In this document: positions 33,528-41,698 of the stretch, one piece after another
Layout of the letters: every line of letters begins with the position of its first letter
Numbering within the stretch: position 1 is the stretch's first letter
Origin: Streptomyces sclerotialus
Lineage (GTDB): Bacteria > Actinomycetota > Actinomycetes > Streptomycetales > Streptomycetaceae
DNA length: 64,000 nt
Assembly: GCA_000719105.1 (NCBI GenBank)
Contig: JODX01000013.1
Span: forward strand, 62,001 to 126,000
Direction of reading: 5' to 3'
Notes under the pieces: generated by a model
Told to the model about the DNA's origin: nothing
What the model saw: only the letters and a program-made list of their open reading frames with translations
Database searches by the model: none
Translations under genes and position numbers: made by a program

Positions 33528-35071
33528 CAGCGGTACGCCCGGCCGGCCGTCCGGCGGCGCCACCACACCAGTCCGGCGGCGACGAGCAGGAAGCCGGCCG
33601 CGCCCGCCGCCGCGGAGGCCGCGATCAGCGTGGTGTCGTCCCGGCCGCCGCCCGTCGTGGCCGCCACGCCGTCGCCGAGCTGGTTGCGGACGGCGTTGCC
33701 GTCGCCCTGGACGGTCTTCCCGCGGGAACCGGCCGTCGGCAGAGCGAGATACGGGAAGGAGCCGCCGAACTTCATGTCGTTCTCGTCCACCGCGTCCCCC
33801 AGGTCGTTCTCGGCGCCCACCAGTTCGCCCTCCACCACCTGCAGCGAGATGTCGATCACGTCGTCGGTGAGCCGGCGCCCGTTCGGGAAGCCCGCGTTGT
33901 CGCCGTCGAGGACGCCGAGCCGCTCGGGCTTCGCGGCGGGCTCGATCGAGGTGTTGAGGCGGAGCTGCTCCGAGGGGCGCACGTGCGGCGGCCGGTTGAG
34001 GCCCTTCACGCCCTTGAGGAAGACGTCCACCAGGTCGTTGCGCGGCTCGGCCGGAGCGTCGATCTTGTAGATCGCCTCCATGAGTTCGGGCAGCTCGGGG
34101 TTGGTGACGTTCTTCAGGAACCGGGCGTCGTCCCACGGCGCCGACGCGTTGAACGCGTCCTTGTCCTTCTGCGGGTTGACCACTTCGTTGACCAGCGGGT
34201 TGCCGAGCCGCGACACCTGCCGCCAGTGCCCGTCGGCCCCCTTGCGCTGCGTCGTGGACCAGATGCCGACGACCGGCTGCTTCGCCGACTCGGTGAGCAT
34301 GTCGCTCGGGAGCTGCAACGCGACCGAGTTGACGTTGTAGCCCTTGAGCGTGTCCCGCCCCACCTCGGAGAGATCACCGCCGTACAGCAGGTCGAACACC
34401 CTGAGGTCCAGGAAGAACGGATCGTCGGCCTGCCCGGCGAACGTCGTCGCCCCGCCCGCCGTCCGGTACACCGCCTGGTCGCGCAGCTTGCCGTAGTCCG
34501 GCATCGACGCCCTGCCGACGTTCGACGGCGCCACGGGCACGTCGTCCGCGAGCCGGGTCCGCGAGACCAGGTGCTGGTCCTTCAGCTTCAGCAGTTCGAG
34601 GTCGTACGTCTGCGTGACGTTGAGGTCGGGGTCGTCCAGGCTCTCGACCGGTCCCGTGTTGTACAGGAAGGTCTTCCCGTTCTTCACCTGCGTGTCGAAG
34701 GTGTAGCGGAAGACCAGTTCGCCCTGTGCGTCGCCGTCGTTGTCGACGTGGATGTCGTACTGGGCGTCCTCGGCGAAGGTGTAGAAGTTCGGCCCGCCGG
34801 CCGGTTCCTCGAACGGGATCCAGTTCGCCACGACCGTCGTCGTGTCCGGCTTGTCCGGGCTGACGAAGGCGTACACGTCCGTGTTGTCGAACTGCGGTTG
34901 CCCCGAGATCAGCGGGGCCTCGCGATGGCTGGAGGCGGCGGCCGCCCCCGGTTCCAGCGCCGTCACGCCGGCGGCCGCGAGCCCCGAGGCGGCCAGCGCC
35001 CCGCAGACGAGGGCCGCCAGGCCACCGCGTCCCGTGCCGCTCCTGGAAACACTCCTGGAAGTAGGTGTCAT
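33527..35071 (-). CDS. DUF4331 surface protein with C-terminal membrane anchor
   Basis: 514 residues. Signal peptide (ALVCGALAASGLAAAGVTALEPGAAAA) followed by the DUF4331 hallmark SSHREAPLISGQPQFDNTDVYAFVSPDKPDTTTVVANWIPFEEPAGGPNFYTFAEDAQYDIHVDNDGDAQGELVFRYTF. A long conserved domain follows, with GKTFLYNTG and NPLVNEVVNPQKDKDAFNA. The end is a hydrophobic helix (TLIAASAAAGAAGFLLVAAGLVWW) and a basic tail without an LPxTG motif. Function of DUF4331 is unknown; the HREAP motif and acidic stretches could bind metal. First gene of the three-gene operon, behind the promoter at 35142-35168. Confidence 0.9.
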   Translation of the reverse strand: MTPTSRSVSRSGTGRGGLAALVCGALAASGLAAAGVTALEPGAAAASSHREAPLISGQPQFDNTDVYAFVSPDKPDTTTVVANWIPFEEPAGGPNFYTFAEDAQYDIHVDNDGDAQGELVFRYTFDTQVKNGKTFLYNTGPVESLDDPDLNVTQTYDLELLKLKDQHLVSRTRLADDVPVAPSNVGRASMPDYGKLRDQAVYRTAGGATTFAGQADDPFFLDLRVFDLLYGGDLSEVGRDTLKGYNVNSVALQLPSDMLTESAKQPVVGIWSTTQRKGADGHWRQVSRLGNPLVNEVVNPQKDKDAFNASAPWDDARFLKNVTNPELPELMEAIYKIDAPAEPRNDLVDVFLKGVKGLNRPPHVRPSEQLRLNTSIEPAAKPERLGVLDGDNAGFPNGRRLTDDVIDISLQVVEGELVGAENDLGDAVDENDMKFGGSFPYLALPTAGSRGKTVQGDGNAVRNQLGDGVAATTGGGRDDTTLIAASAAAGAAGFLLVAAGLVWWRRRTAGRAYR

Positions 35072-35141
35072 GCCGTCCGTCCTCTGTTCCGGCCTCCGGG
35101 CCCGTCCCGGCCCCTCGAGCCGACTTGCCTGACGCAGGGGG

Positions 35142-35168
35142 ATTCGGAGCACCCGCCGGACCGGATTG
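35142..35168 (-). promoter_or_regulatory. Candidate ECF-sigma promoter of the DUF4331 operon
   Basis: On the minus strand: CAATCC (35168-35163), 15 bases, CCGAAT (35147-35142). The DUF4331 start is 71 bases downstream. It matches the promoter found in front of the adjacent sigma gene in both boxes and in spacer length. Confidence 0.7.
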
Positions 35169-35233
35169 GTGGAAGCGTGGAAGTCGTTTCCGCCGCGGCC
35201 GGACCCGCGTTTTCGGCACGCTCGTCCGTAACC

Positions 35234-35260
35234 CCATCCGGAGGTGGCCGCGTTGCGAAT
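35234..35260 (+). promoter_or_regulatory. Candidate autoregulatory ECF-sigma promoter
   Basis: CCATCC (35234-35239), 15 bases, GCGAAT (35255-35260). From memory, mycobacterial SigK promoters have CCATCC and CCGAAT boxes, there with a slightly longer spacer. Predicted transcription start near 35267, which supports the sigma start at 35310. Confidence 0.7.
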
Positions 35261-35309
35261 GCCCTACGCGGCCGGGTGGCCGTGCGCGGCCGGAGCAGAG
35301 GGGGAACGA

Positions 35310-35852
35310 GTGGAGGCGGACGAACTCTTGGTACGCGTCGCGGGAGGCGACCAGCAGGCGTTCGAGGAGCTGTACGGGCTGGTCTCCGGGCCGGTGTTCG
35401 GGCTGGTGCGCCGGATCGTGCGGGACCCCGCGCAGTCGGAGGAGGTGGCCCAGGAGGTGCTGCTGGAACTCTGGCGGTCCGCGCCCCGGTTCGACCCGGG
35501 CCGCGGCAGCGCCCTGGCCTGGATCCTCACCCTCGCCCACCGCCGGGCCGTCGACCGGGTGCGCAGCGCCCGCGCGGCGAGCGAACGCGAACTGCGCGAG
35601 GGGCGGCGCGCCCACCACCCCGCCTTCGACCAGGTCGCCGAGGAGGTGGAGGCCGGCCTCGAACGCGAGTGGGTGCGCCGCTGCCTGGACCGGCTCACCA
35701 GCCTCCAGCGGCAGTCCGTCACCCTCGCCTACTACGACGGCTACACGTACCGTGAGGTCGCCGAGCGGCTGTCCCTGCCGCTCGGCACGGTCAAGACCCG
35801 GATGCGCGACGGCCTGACACGGCTGCGCCAGTGCCTGGGAGGTGCCGCGTGA
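35310..35852 (+). CDS. ECF RNA polymerase sigma factor, SigK-like
   Basis: 180 residues from GTG 35310 (VEADELLVRVAGGDQQAFEELYGLVSGPVFGLVRRIVRD), with a GAGGGGGA ribosome site. An in-frame start at 35244 would lie inside the predicted promoter. Region 2 includes QSEEVAQEVLLELWRSAPRFDPGRGSALAWILTLAHRRAVDRVR; region 4 includes LDRLTSLQRQSVTLAYYDGYTYREVAERLSLPLGTVKTRMRDGLTRLR. It is followed with a GTGA overlap by its anti-sigma factor. The divergent DUF4331 operon carries a matching promoter, so it is the best target candidate. Confidence 0.93.
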   Translation: MEADELLVRVAGGDQQAFEELYGLVSGPVFGLVRRIVRDPAQSEEVAQEVLLELWRSAPRFDPGRGSALAWILTLAHRRAVDRVRSARAASERELREGRRAHHPAFDQVAEEVEAGLEREWVRRCLDRLTSLQRQSVTLAYYDGYTYREVAERLSLPLGTVKTRMRDGLTRLRQCLGGAA

Positions 35853-36667
35853 ACCTGTTCGGCGTCCGGTCCCGCCGCACTCTGCACTCACTCGCCGCGC
35901 CCTATGCGCTGGACGCACTGGAGCGTGACGAGCGCGCGCGGTTCGAGCGGCACCTGGAGAAGTGCGCCCGGTGCGCCGCCGAGGTGCGCGCCCTGTCGGA
36001 GGACGCGGTACGGCTCGCCTGGTCGACCGCGGTCCCCGCGCCGCCGGCGATGCGCGACCGGGTGCTCGCCACCGTCCGTACCACGCCCCAGGAGGCCCCG
36101 CGGCCGGACGCGCCCCGCGCACGCCCCGGGCAACTGCCGGATCGTGCATGGGGCGACGAGCCGCGTCCACGCCCACGGCGCGCGCCCCGCACACGTCGCC
36201 TCCTCGTACCGCTGACCACGGCCACGGCCGCCGCGGCGCTCGTCGTGGCGGCGCTCTTCGCCGTCCAGGCGGACCGGACGCAGGAGCGACTGGACGCCGA
36301 GCGCGCCCACGCGCGTGAGATCGCCCACGTTCTCGCCGCGCCCGACGCCCGCGCGGCCGGTGACCGGGATGCGCGGGGCCGGGGAATCGGAGTGATCGCC
36401 TCCGCGCAGGAGCGGCGTGCCGTCGTCACTCTGAGCGGACTGGAGACACCGCCGGACGACCAGGTGCATCAACTCTGGCTCATGCGCCCCGGCGCATCAC
36501 CGCATTCTCTCGGCCTCTTCGACGGCGACACGCCCTTCGTCGCCGACGGAATCGACTTCGATGCGACGTCACTCGCCGTGACGGTCGAACCCGACGGAGG
36601 GTCACCGCAACCCACTGGCCAGCCACTTGTCCAACTCGCCCTGGAATCAGTCGGATTCACTGAGTGA
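35849..36667 (+). CDS. Membrane anti-sigma factor, RskA-like with ZAS motif
   Basis: 272 residues; GTG start overlaps the sigma stop. The cytoplasmic N-domain has LAAPYALDALERDERARFERHLEKCARCAAEVRAL, containing the zinc-binding ZAS motif HxxxCxxC (RHLEKCARC). One helix (LLVPLTTATAAAALVVAALFAVQ, about 118-140) follows, then an external RskA domain (RAVVTLSGLETPPDDQVHQLWLMRPGASPHSLGLFDG). It sequesters the adjacent sigma factor; release probably occurs by regulated proteolysis, or zinc/redox change at the ZAS site. With a metal exporter in the target operon, a metal or redox signal is plausible but unproven. Confidence 0.93.
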   Translation: MNLFGVRSRRTLHSLAAPYALDALERDERARFERHLEKCARCAAEVRALSEDAVRLAWSTAVPAPPAMRDRVLATVRTTPQEAPRPDAPRARPGQLPDRAWGDEPRPRPRRAPRTRRLLVPLTTATAAAALVVAALFAVQADRTQERLDAERAHAREIAHVLAAPDARAAGDRDARGRGIGVIASAQERRAVVTLSGLETPPDDQVHQLWLMRPGASPHSLGLFDGDTPFVADGIDFDATSLAVTVEPDGGSPQPTGQPLVQLALESVGFTE

Positions 36668-36782
36668 TCGTCTTCCGCTTCCGGGGCAGGCGAATGCCGT
36701 GACCGCGATACACGAGTGCCCCAGGGGGGCGATAGGGTTACTCTGCCCGGGCCGGGTGGACTCGTACGGGTGGGGAGTGACA

Positions 36783-37046
36783 ATGGATCAGATGACAGCG
36801 CGCAGGGCGCGAGTCCCTGCGATCACCTGCGGTAGCAGCGCGACCAGTTCGCGCCTGGACCGACATCTCTCGGTGCTGGCAGGCCCTGCCGTGCCGCAGC
36901 GTGAGACAGCCGAGGCGGCGTCCCTGATGAGGGAGATAACCGCTCGCGACTCACACCGGCGTGGTGGCAGGGGTGCCCGGGCGCACCGGGTCTCGCTGTT
37001 CGCCCCGCTCCGCCGGCTGCGCCGCTCGCTCTTCGGCGGCCGCTGA
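36783..37046 (+). CDS. Small hypothetical protein, Arg-rich
   Basis: 87 residues beginning MDQMTARRARVPAITCG and ending RLRRSLFGGR. GGGGAGTG just upstream is a fair ribosome site. A helical segment ETAEAASLMREITARDS is followed by a strongly basic C-terminus, without membrane segments. No family recognised. It follows the anti-sigma gene on the same strand after 115 bases, so co-transcription is possible. Coding support is codon bias plus the ribosome site only. Confidence 0.5.
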   Translation: MDQMTARRARVPAITCGSSATSSRLDRHLSVLAGPAVPQRETAEAASLMREITARDSHRRGGRGARAHRVSLFAPLRRLRRSLFGGR

Positions 37047-37548
37047 GCACCACGGGTCGACACCCTCACACCCGTCGCCCCCGCAGTACGGAAGTCCGCG
37101 CCCGGCCGGTCCGCACCGGCCCGGCGCGGCACCGTGATCCCGTCGTCCGTCATCCCCACGGCACGCAACGGCGTCTCGACACCCTCCCGAGCGTGGCTTC
37201 CGCTTCCCCTCCTCGCCCCGCCCTCGTCCGGGCCCTCCCGCGCCCCGTCCCCGCCCGGCGCGTGACCGGAGGCAGCGGTACCCGCATCGGCCGCCCCGAC
37301 GGCCGCACCCCGCCCGTCGCGCTTCCCGTGTGCCATGACCGCATGGCCCGCCACCATGCCCGCCGCATGTCCGCCTCCCTGTCGTCCGTCTCGCTGTCGT
37401 CCGTCCCGCTGAGGCGTCACTCATGTCACTCACGTAACAGCTTCGTCATACACGGATGTTGACGAGGCAACGTTCCGGGTCCAGGGTTGCTGATCGTTTG
37501 CACGATTCGTTCGGCCGGTACACCCATCCCCGCCCCCTGGAGGTGCGC
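37047..37548. other. Intergenic region before M20 peptidase
   Basis: About 500 bases. Frames on both strands are Arg/Pro/Ser-rich and featureless, so no gene is called. It contains a direct repeat of CTGTCGTCCGTC (about 37379-37410), a TTGACG hexamer near 37460 that may be a -35 box, and GGAGG at 37539-37543. Confidence 0.5.
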
Positions 37549-39276
37549 GTGTGTGACCTGCACGATCAGCATGAACACGAGTCGGCGGCGCCGGACTCCC
37601 CCGCCCTGAGCCGTCGCCGTGTCATGCAACTGCTCGGTGCGGCCGGAGTGACGACGGCGGTCATGTCCGTCGAGGCCGACCCCGCGATGGCGGCGTCGGC
37701 CGACGACACGCCGGCCACCTACACGCCCCCCGAGGGCCTCGCCGGGGACAGTCCCGCCAAGTCGGCCGCGCTGAGCTGGATCGCGTCCCACGCCGACCGG
37801 ATCACCGGTCTCAACGCGGAGATATGGGAGCACGCCGAGCTCAGCCTGCGCGAGTGGAACTCCTCGCTGGCCCAGGCCGATTTCCTCAGGAAGGCGGGCT
37901 TCGACGTCGAGTTCGGCACGGCCGGGTTCCCGACCGCGTTCACCGCCACCTTCACCCACGGCAAGGGCGGCCCGGCCCTCGGCTTCAGCGGCGAGTACGA
38001 CGCGCTGCCCGGTCTGTCGCAGCACAAGGGCGTGGGCCACCACGACCCGCTCGAATACGTGCACGACCCCTTTGCCCCCGGCTACGGTCCGGGCCACGGC
38101 TGCGGCCACTGTGCTCTCGGCACGGCGGCGGCAGCGGCCGCGGCGGCCGTCGCGCAGGGCGCGAAGAAGCACAGGCTGCCGGTGACCGTGAAGTTCTTCG
38201 GCTCGACCGCCGAGGAAGCACTGATCGGCAAGACGTACGCGGTCAGCAGGGGCGTGTACGACGGCCTCGACGCCTTCCTGGACTGGCACCCCTCCGTCGC
38301 GAACGCCACCGGCTGGGGCACCAGCAACGCGATGACCGCCGTCACCTTCACCTTCCTCGGCGTGGCGGGCCACGGCGGTACCCCGCTGGGCAACAAGAGC
38401 GCCCTGGACGCGGCCGTGATGATGGCGACGATGTCCGAGTTCCTGCGCGAGGAGAACCTGGCCCCGTCCGGCCGTCTGCACTGGGTGATCAACAATGGCG
38501 GCGACATCCCGAACGTCACCCCCGAGATCGCCGAGATCTCCTACTACGTCCGTGAGGGCAGCCCCGCCCGCGTCCAGGTCCTGCTGGACAAGGTGATCGC
38601 CGTCTCCGAGGCCGCCGCCAAGGCCTCCCAGACCTCGGTGCGGCACCGCATCACCTCCGCCTGCTGGAACCAGTTGCCCTCCAAGGCCTTCGCGGAGCTG
38701 ATGTACGACAACATGCGGCAGATCGGCCCGCCGGACTTCACCGACGAGGCACAGGAGCTGGCGAAGGAGCTCCAGCGGTCCCTCGGCCTGCCGGAGCGCG
38801 GCATGCACAGTGAGGTGGCCGCTCTCACCGCCCCCAACCCCGTGTACATGGGCGGCGGTTCCACGGACGTCGCCGACATCAGCTGGAACGTGCCGACCGT
38901 GTCCATGGGCGCCGCACTCGCCCCCATCGGCACCAAGATGCACACCTGGTCCACGGCGTCCTGCGCGGCCGCCGCGCCCGGACAGGCCGCTGTGCTCGCC
39001 GCCGCCAAGTACCTGGCGGCGACGGCGGTCGACCTGATCACCCAGCCCGAGCGGCTGAAGGCGATCAAGGACGAGTTCGCCGAGCGGACCAAGGGCATCG
39101 AGTGGAAGACGGTGCTGCCGGACGGCTACGAGCCGCCCATGTACGAGCCGCCGGAGTGGTTCCTGAAGAAGACGGGCCAGAAGTGGCCGCCGAAGAACAT
39201 CACCTGGCCGCCCCGGCGGGTGGTGTCGCAGGAGAAGTTCTCCTCGCTGGGACCCGAACTGGCGCCTCAGACGTAG
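37549..39276 (+). CDS. Tat-exported M20-family amidohydrolase (AbgB-like)
   Basis: 575 residues; GTG 37549 lies 5 bases after GGAGG. A twin-arginine signal is visible (SRRRVMQLLGAAGVTTAVMS), so the enzyme is folded and metallated before export. The peptidase M20 core includes NAEIWEHAELSLREWNSS, GPALGFSGEYDALPGLSQ, GPGHGCGHCALGTAAAAAA (metal ligands), FFGSTAEEALIGKTYAV and the dimerisation domain FTFLGVAGHGGTPLGNKSALDAAVMM. Closest in layout to p-aminobenzoyl-glutamate hydrolase subunit B and other amidohydrolases acting on N-acylated amino acids. An odd Pro/Trp-rich tail (PPEWFLKKTGQKWPPKNITWPPRR) may contact the wall. Confidence 0.88.
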   Translation: MCDLHDQHEHESAAPDSPALSRRRVMQLLGAAGVTTAVMSVEADPAMAASADDTPATYTPPEGLAGDSPAKSAALSWIASHADRITGLNAEIWEHAELSLREWNSSLAQADFLRKAGFDVEFGTAGFPTAFTATFTHGKGGPALGFSGEYDALPGLSQHKGVGHHDPLEYVHDPFAPGYGPGHGCGHCALGTAAAAAAAAVAQGAKKHRLPVTVKFFGSTAEEALIGKTYAVSRGVYDGLDAFLDWHPSVANATGWGTSNAMTAVTFTFLGVAGHGGTPLGNKSALDAAVMMATMSEFLREENLAPSGRLHWVINNGGDIPNVTPEIAEISYYVREGSPARVQVLLDKVIAVSEAAAKASQTSVRHRITSACWNQLPSKAFAELMYDNMRQIGPPDFTDEAQELAKELQRSLGLPERGMHSEVAALTAPNPVYMGGGSTDVADISWNVPTVSMGAALAPIGTKMHTWSTASCAAAAPGQAAVLAAAKYLAATAVDLITQPERLKAIKDEFAERTKGIEWKTVLPDGYEPPMYEPPEWFLKKTGQKWPPKNITWPPRRVVSQEKFSSLGPELAPQT

Positions 39277-39283
39277 AGCCGGA

Positions 39284-39488
39284 TCAGCGCTTGCCGTGCG
39301 CGTACCTGCGTACGGCAAGCGGCACGAACACCGTCAGCAGCACCGCGCACCACGCCAGCGACCCGGCGACGGGGTGCGCCACCGGCCAGGCGGCCCCCTC
39401 CGGTACCGGCGCGTTGCCGAACAGGTCCCGCAGGGCCGTGGTCACCGCGCTCAGCGGGTTCCACTCGGCGAGTGTGCGCAGCCACCCC
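39284..39488 (-). pseudogene. C-terminal remnant of an ABC-2 (DrrB-type) permease
   Basis: Minus-strand translation reads LRTLAEWNPLSAVTTALRDL, then a segment beginning FGNAPVPEGAAWPVAHPVA and a final hydrophobic helix with tail RRYAHGKR and stop. This is the standard end of daunorubicin-type ABC-2 permeases. Only about 68 residues remain. The frame ends abruptly at the junction with the TetR remnant on the opposite strand. The rest of the permease and presumably its ATPase gene are missing. Confidence 0.8.
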
Positions 39489-39644
39489 GGCGTACGGATC
39501 GCCTACCTGGGCGGTCAGGTCGCGAGCGGGGCGTACCCGAGGCTGGCCGCCGCCTTCGCGGAGGATGCGGGGCCGATCGACCTGGAGGCGGTGTTCGAGT
39601 GGGCGGTGCGGCGCGTGCTGGACGGGTTCGAGCACGGGGCGTGA
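39489..39644 (+). pseudogene. C-terminal remnant of a TetR-family regulator
   Basis: Plus-strand frame reads VRIAYLGGQVASGAYPRLAA, then AFAEDAGPIDLEAVFEWAVR and RVLDGFEHGA with stop. This is the typical TetR C-terminal end (PRLA...FEWAVRRVLDG). No DNA-binding domain is found upstream, where the sequence belongs to the permease remnant. It was probably the repressor of the lost drug exporter. Confidence 0.75.
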
Positions 39645-39699
39645 CGCCCGGGGGGCCTTCCGGTACGTCCGGTACGTCCGGTACATGGTCCGTTACGTC

Positions 39700-40890
39700 T
39701 CACAGCAGGGCGAACTGACCCTCCGGGCCCTCCTCCTGGTGGTCCAGGACGGACGCGGGACGGCGGGCGGGGTCCGGCACCGGCAGGACGCCCGCCTCGC
39801 GCAGTTCGGCCGCGGTGACCGGGGCCGGTACGGCGGGCCCGGACCGCTGGGCGCGCACGTCCGCGAACAGGGCCAGCACGGTGATCAGTTCCAGCAGTTC
39901 GGAGGTCCACGTCTGGGGCCACGCGGTGGGACGTACCGCCTCCAGGGTGCCCGGGGCGGCCGGTTCCGTACGGCGGGTGAACCAGGCGTCCAGCACCCTG
40001 ACCCCGCCGACGTGGAAGTCCCACGCCGCCGCGGGCACGGGGGCGATCCGGCCCTCGCCGATCAGCAGGGCCTCCTCCTCGCGGTCGTAGAGGAGTTCGG
40101 TGGGCCGGGCCGGCAGCGGGGCGCGGACGTACGGGCGGCGGCCGCCCGGGAGCTTGGGGCGCTCGCCGCCGCGGCGCAGCAGCCAGAGCGCCCGGTGTCC
40201 CAGCTCCACGCCCGCGCGCCACACGTCCGGGTCCGCGGTCAGCGGGACCTCGATGCCGCCGGGACCCGGGCGGGCGGCGGTCAGGATCCAGGCGAGGACG
40301 TCGAGGGGCTCCGGTGCGGTGCCCAGGCGCGCGGCGAGGTGGGCGGTCAGGCCCGGGGCGAGGTTGGGTTCCGCCCCGCCCGGGCGCCGGTACAGCGGGC
40401 GGACGCGGCCGGTGCGCGGGCCGTGCGGCGGGTGCAGCGGCAGTACGGACGACACCAGGAGCGCCGGGCCGGGGGAGTCGGGCGCCACCGTCTGCTCGAC
40501 GGCGAACACCTGCTCCGCGTCCGCCACCCGCCACAGCTCAGGGCGTGCCGCGTCGATCAGCCGGTGGTCCGGGATGAGCCACTGCTCGTCGAAGGGGGCG
40601 GCGAGGACCCGTACGGGTTCCGGGCACGGGCCGGACTCGCGGGCCAGCCGTCCGGTGCGGCCCCTCTGGCCCGGCAACTGCCCCACCGCCGTGTGCGGGG
40701 TGCGGGAGCGCGTCGGCTCGAACAGGGCCTCGCGGTCCGGGCCCTCGGCCTTCAGCAGGGCGTCCCAGCGGGCCTTCAGGGCAGCCGGGTCGGGGGCCGC
40801 CGGCCACCCCCGGCCGAGCCGCGGCGGTGCGACGGACCACGGCATGAGGTCCGCCAGCGGCGGCGCGTCGTCGTGCGTCACGCTGGGCAT
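39700..40890 (-). CDS. Type ISP restriction/modification C-terminal-domain-like protein
   Basis: 396 residues from MPSVTHDDAPPLADLMPWSV, with GGAGG 9 bases upstream. Conserved-looking blocks: HDDAPPLADLMPWSVAPPRLGRGWP, GPCPEPVRVLAAPFDEQWLIPDHRLIDAARPELWRVAD, RVRPLYRRPGGAEPNLAPGL, LPGGRRPYVRAPLPARPTELLYDREEEALLIGEGRI and AWDFHVGGVRVLDAWFTRRT. I recognise this as a Streptomyces family annotated as type ISP restriction/modification enzyme. However, no helicase or methyltransferase motifs (such as DPPY) are present, so it is a stand-alone target-recognition-like protein. Real function unclear. Confidence 0.65.
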   Translation of the reverse strand: MPSVTHDDAPPLADLMPWSVAPPRLGRGWPAAPDPAALKARWDALLKAEGPDREALFEPTRSRTPHTAVGQLPGQRGRTGRLARESGPCPEPVRVLAAPFDEQWLIPDHRLIDAARPELWRVADAEQVFAVEQTVAPDSPGPALLVSSVLPLHPPHGPRTGRVRPLYRRPGGAEPNLAPGLTAHLAARLGTAPEPLDVLAWILTAARPGPGGIEVPLTADPDVWRAGVELGHRALWLLRRGGERPKLPGGRRPYVRAPLPARPTELLYDREEEALLIGEGRIAPVPAAAWDFHVGGVRVLDAWFTRRTEPAAPGTLEAVRPTAWPQTWTSELLELITVLALFADVRAQRSGPAVPAPVTAAELREAGVLPVPDPARRPASVLDHQEEGPEGQFALL

Positions 40891-40921
40891 GGTACGACGC
40901 CTCCGTGACCGCGGCACCGGA

Positions 40922-41671
40922 TCAGTGGGCGTCCAGGGTCACCGTGAAGGAGAAGCGGTCGCCGCGGTAGTGGATGACCGCGACGTCCAGCACCCGGCCG
41001 CCGTCGTCGTACGTCACGCCCGTGTAGTGCAGGATCGGGCTGAGCAGCGGCACCTGGAGCAGCCGCGCCGTCTCCGGGTCCGCGAGGCGGGCCTCCACGG
41101 TGTCCGTGATGCGGCCGATGGGTGCGCCCACCACGTCCCGCAGCACCTTCGTCATCGGCCAGCGGACCAGGTCCTCGCGGTCGATGCGGGCGGCGAGCGC
41201 GGGACGGACGTAGTTGCGGGCGTGGTTGGTCGGCTCGCCGGTCTTCTCGTCGCTGCGCAGCCGGTGGTACGTCGCCACCTCGGCCAGGTCCGGGAAGTAC
41301 TCGGCGAGTTCGCCGGGCGGGGGAGCCGTGCCGCGGTCCAGCAGCTCGGTCCGCATGCCCGACTGCTGGGCCACGATCGCGTCCACCGAGCCGAGCAGCC
41401 GCACGGGCGCGCCGCGCCGCGCGCTCGGCTCGATGAACGTGCCGCGCCGCCGGTGCCGGGTGATCAGCCCCTCGTCCTCCAGCTCCTTCAGCGCCTGCCG
41501 CATGGTCAGCACGCTCACCCCGTAGTGCCCGGCGAGCTGTTCCTCGGTCGGCAGCCGCAGCGGGTCCTGGGGCGACCGGCCGAGGATCGAGGCACGCAGG
41601 GACTGGGAGACCTGGTACCAGAGCGGCAGTTTGCGGTTCAGGACGATCGAGTCCGGCGCGAATGACGTCAC
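40922..41671 (-). CDS. GntR-family regulator with UTRA domain (HutC-like)
   Basis: 249 residues. Winged-helix domain: PLWYQVSQSLRASILGRSPQDPLRLPTEEQLAGHYGVSVLTMRQALKELEDEGLITRHRRRGTFI. The UTRA ligand domain follows (about 95-249), with TYHRLRSDEKTGEPTNHARNYVRPALA and PLLSPILHYTGVTYDDGGRVLDVAVIHYRGDRFSFTVTL. It lies 27 bases downstream of hmgA on the same strand, so it is probably co-transcribed and regulates tyrosine/homogentisate breakdown. The effector is likely an aromatic or fumarylacetoacetate-type intermediate (inference). Confidence 0.9.
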   Translation of the reverse strand: MTSFAPDSIVLNRKLPLWYQVSQSLRASILGRSPQDPLRLPTEEQLAGHYGVSVLTMRQALKELEDEGLITRHRRRGTFIEPSARRGAPVRLLGSVDAIVAQQSGMRTELLDRGTAPPPGELAEYFPDLAEVATYHRLRSDEKTGEPTNHARNYVRPALAARIDREDLVRWPMTKVLRDVVGAPIGRITDTVEARLADPETARLLQVPLLSPILHYTGVTYDDGGRVLDVAVIHYRGDRFSFTVTLDAH

Positions 41672-41698
41672 GACGGTATCCGTACCGGTCGTCAGCGT

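Noticed and set aside
37193..37462. Arg/Pro/Ser-rich frames in the gap before the M20 peptidase
   Set aside because: Composition reflects GC bias on both strands; no ribosome site or motif.
39700..40890. A complete restriction-modification system
   Set aside because: Only a target-recognition-like protein is present. No helicase, nuclease or methyltransferase motif lies in it or beside it.
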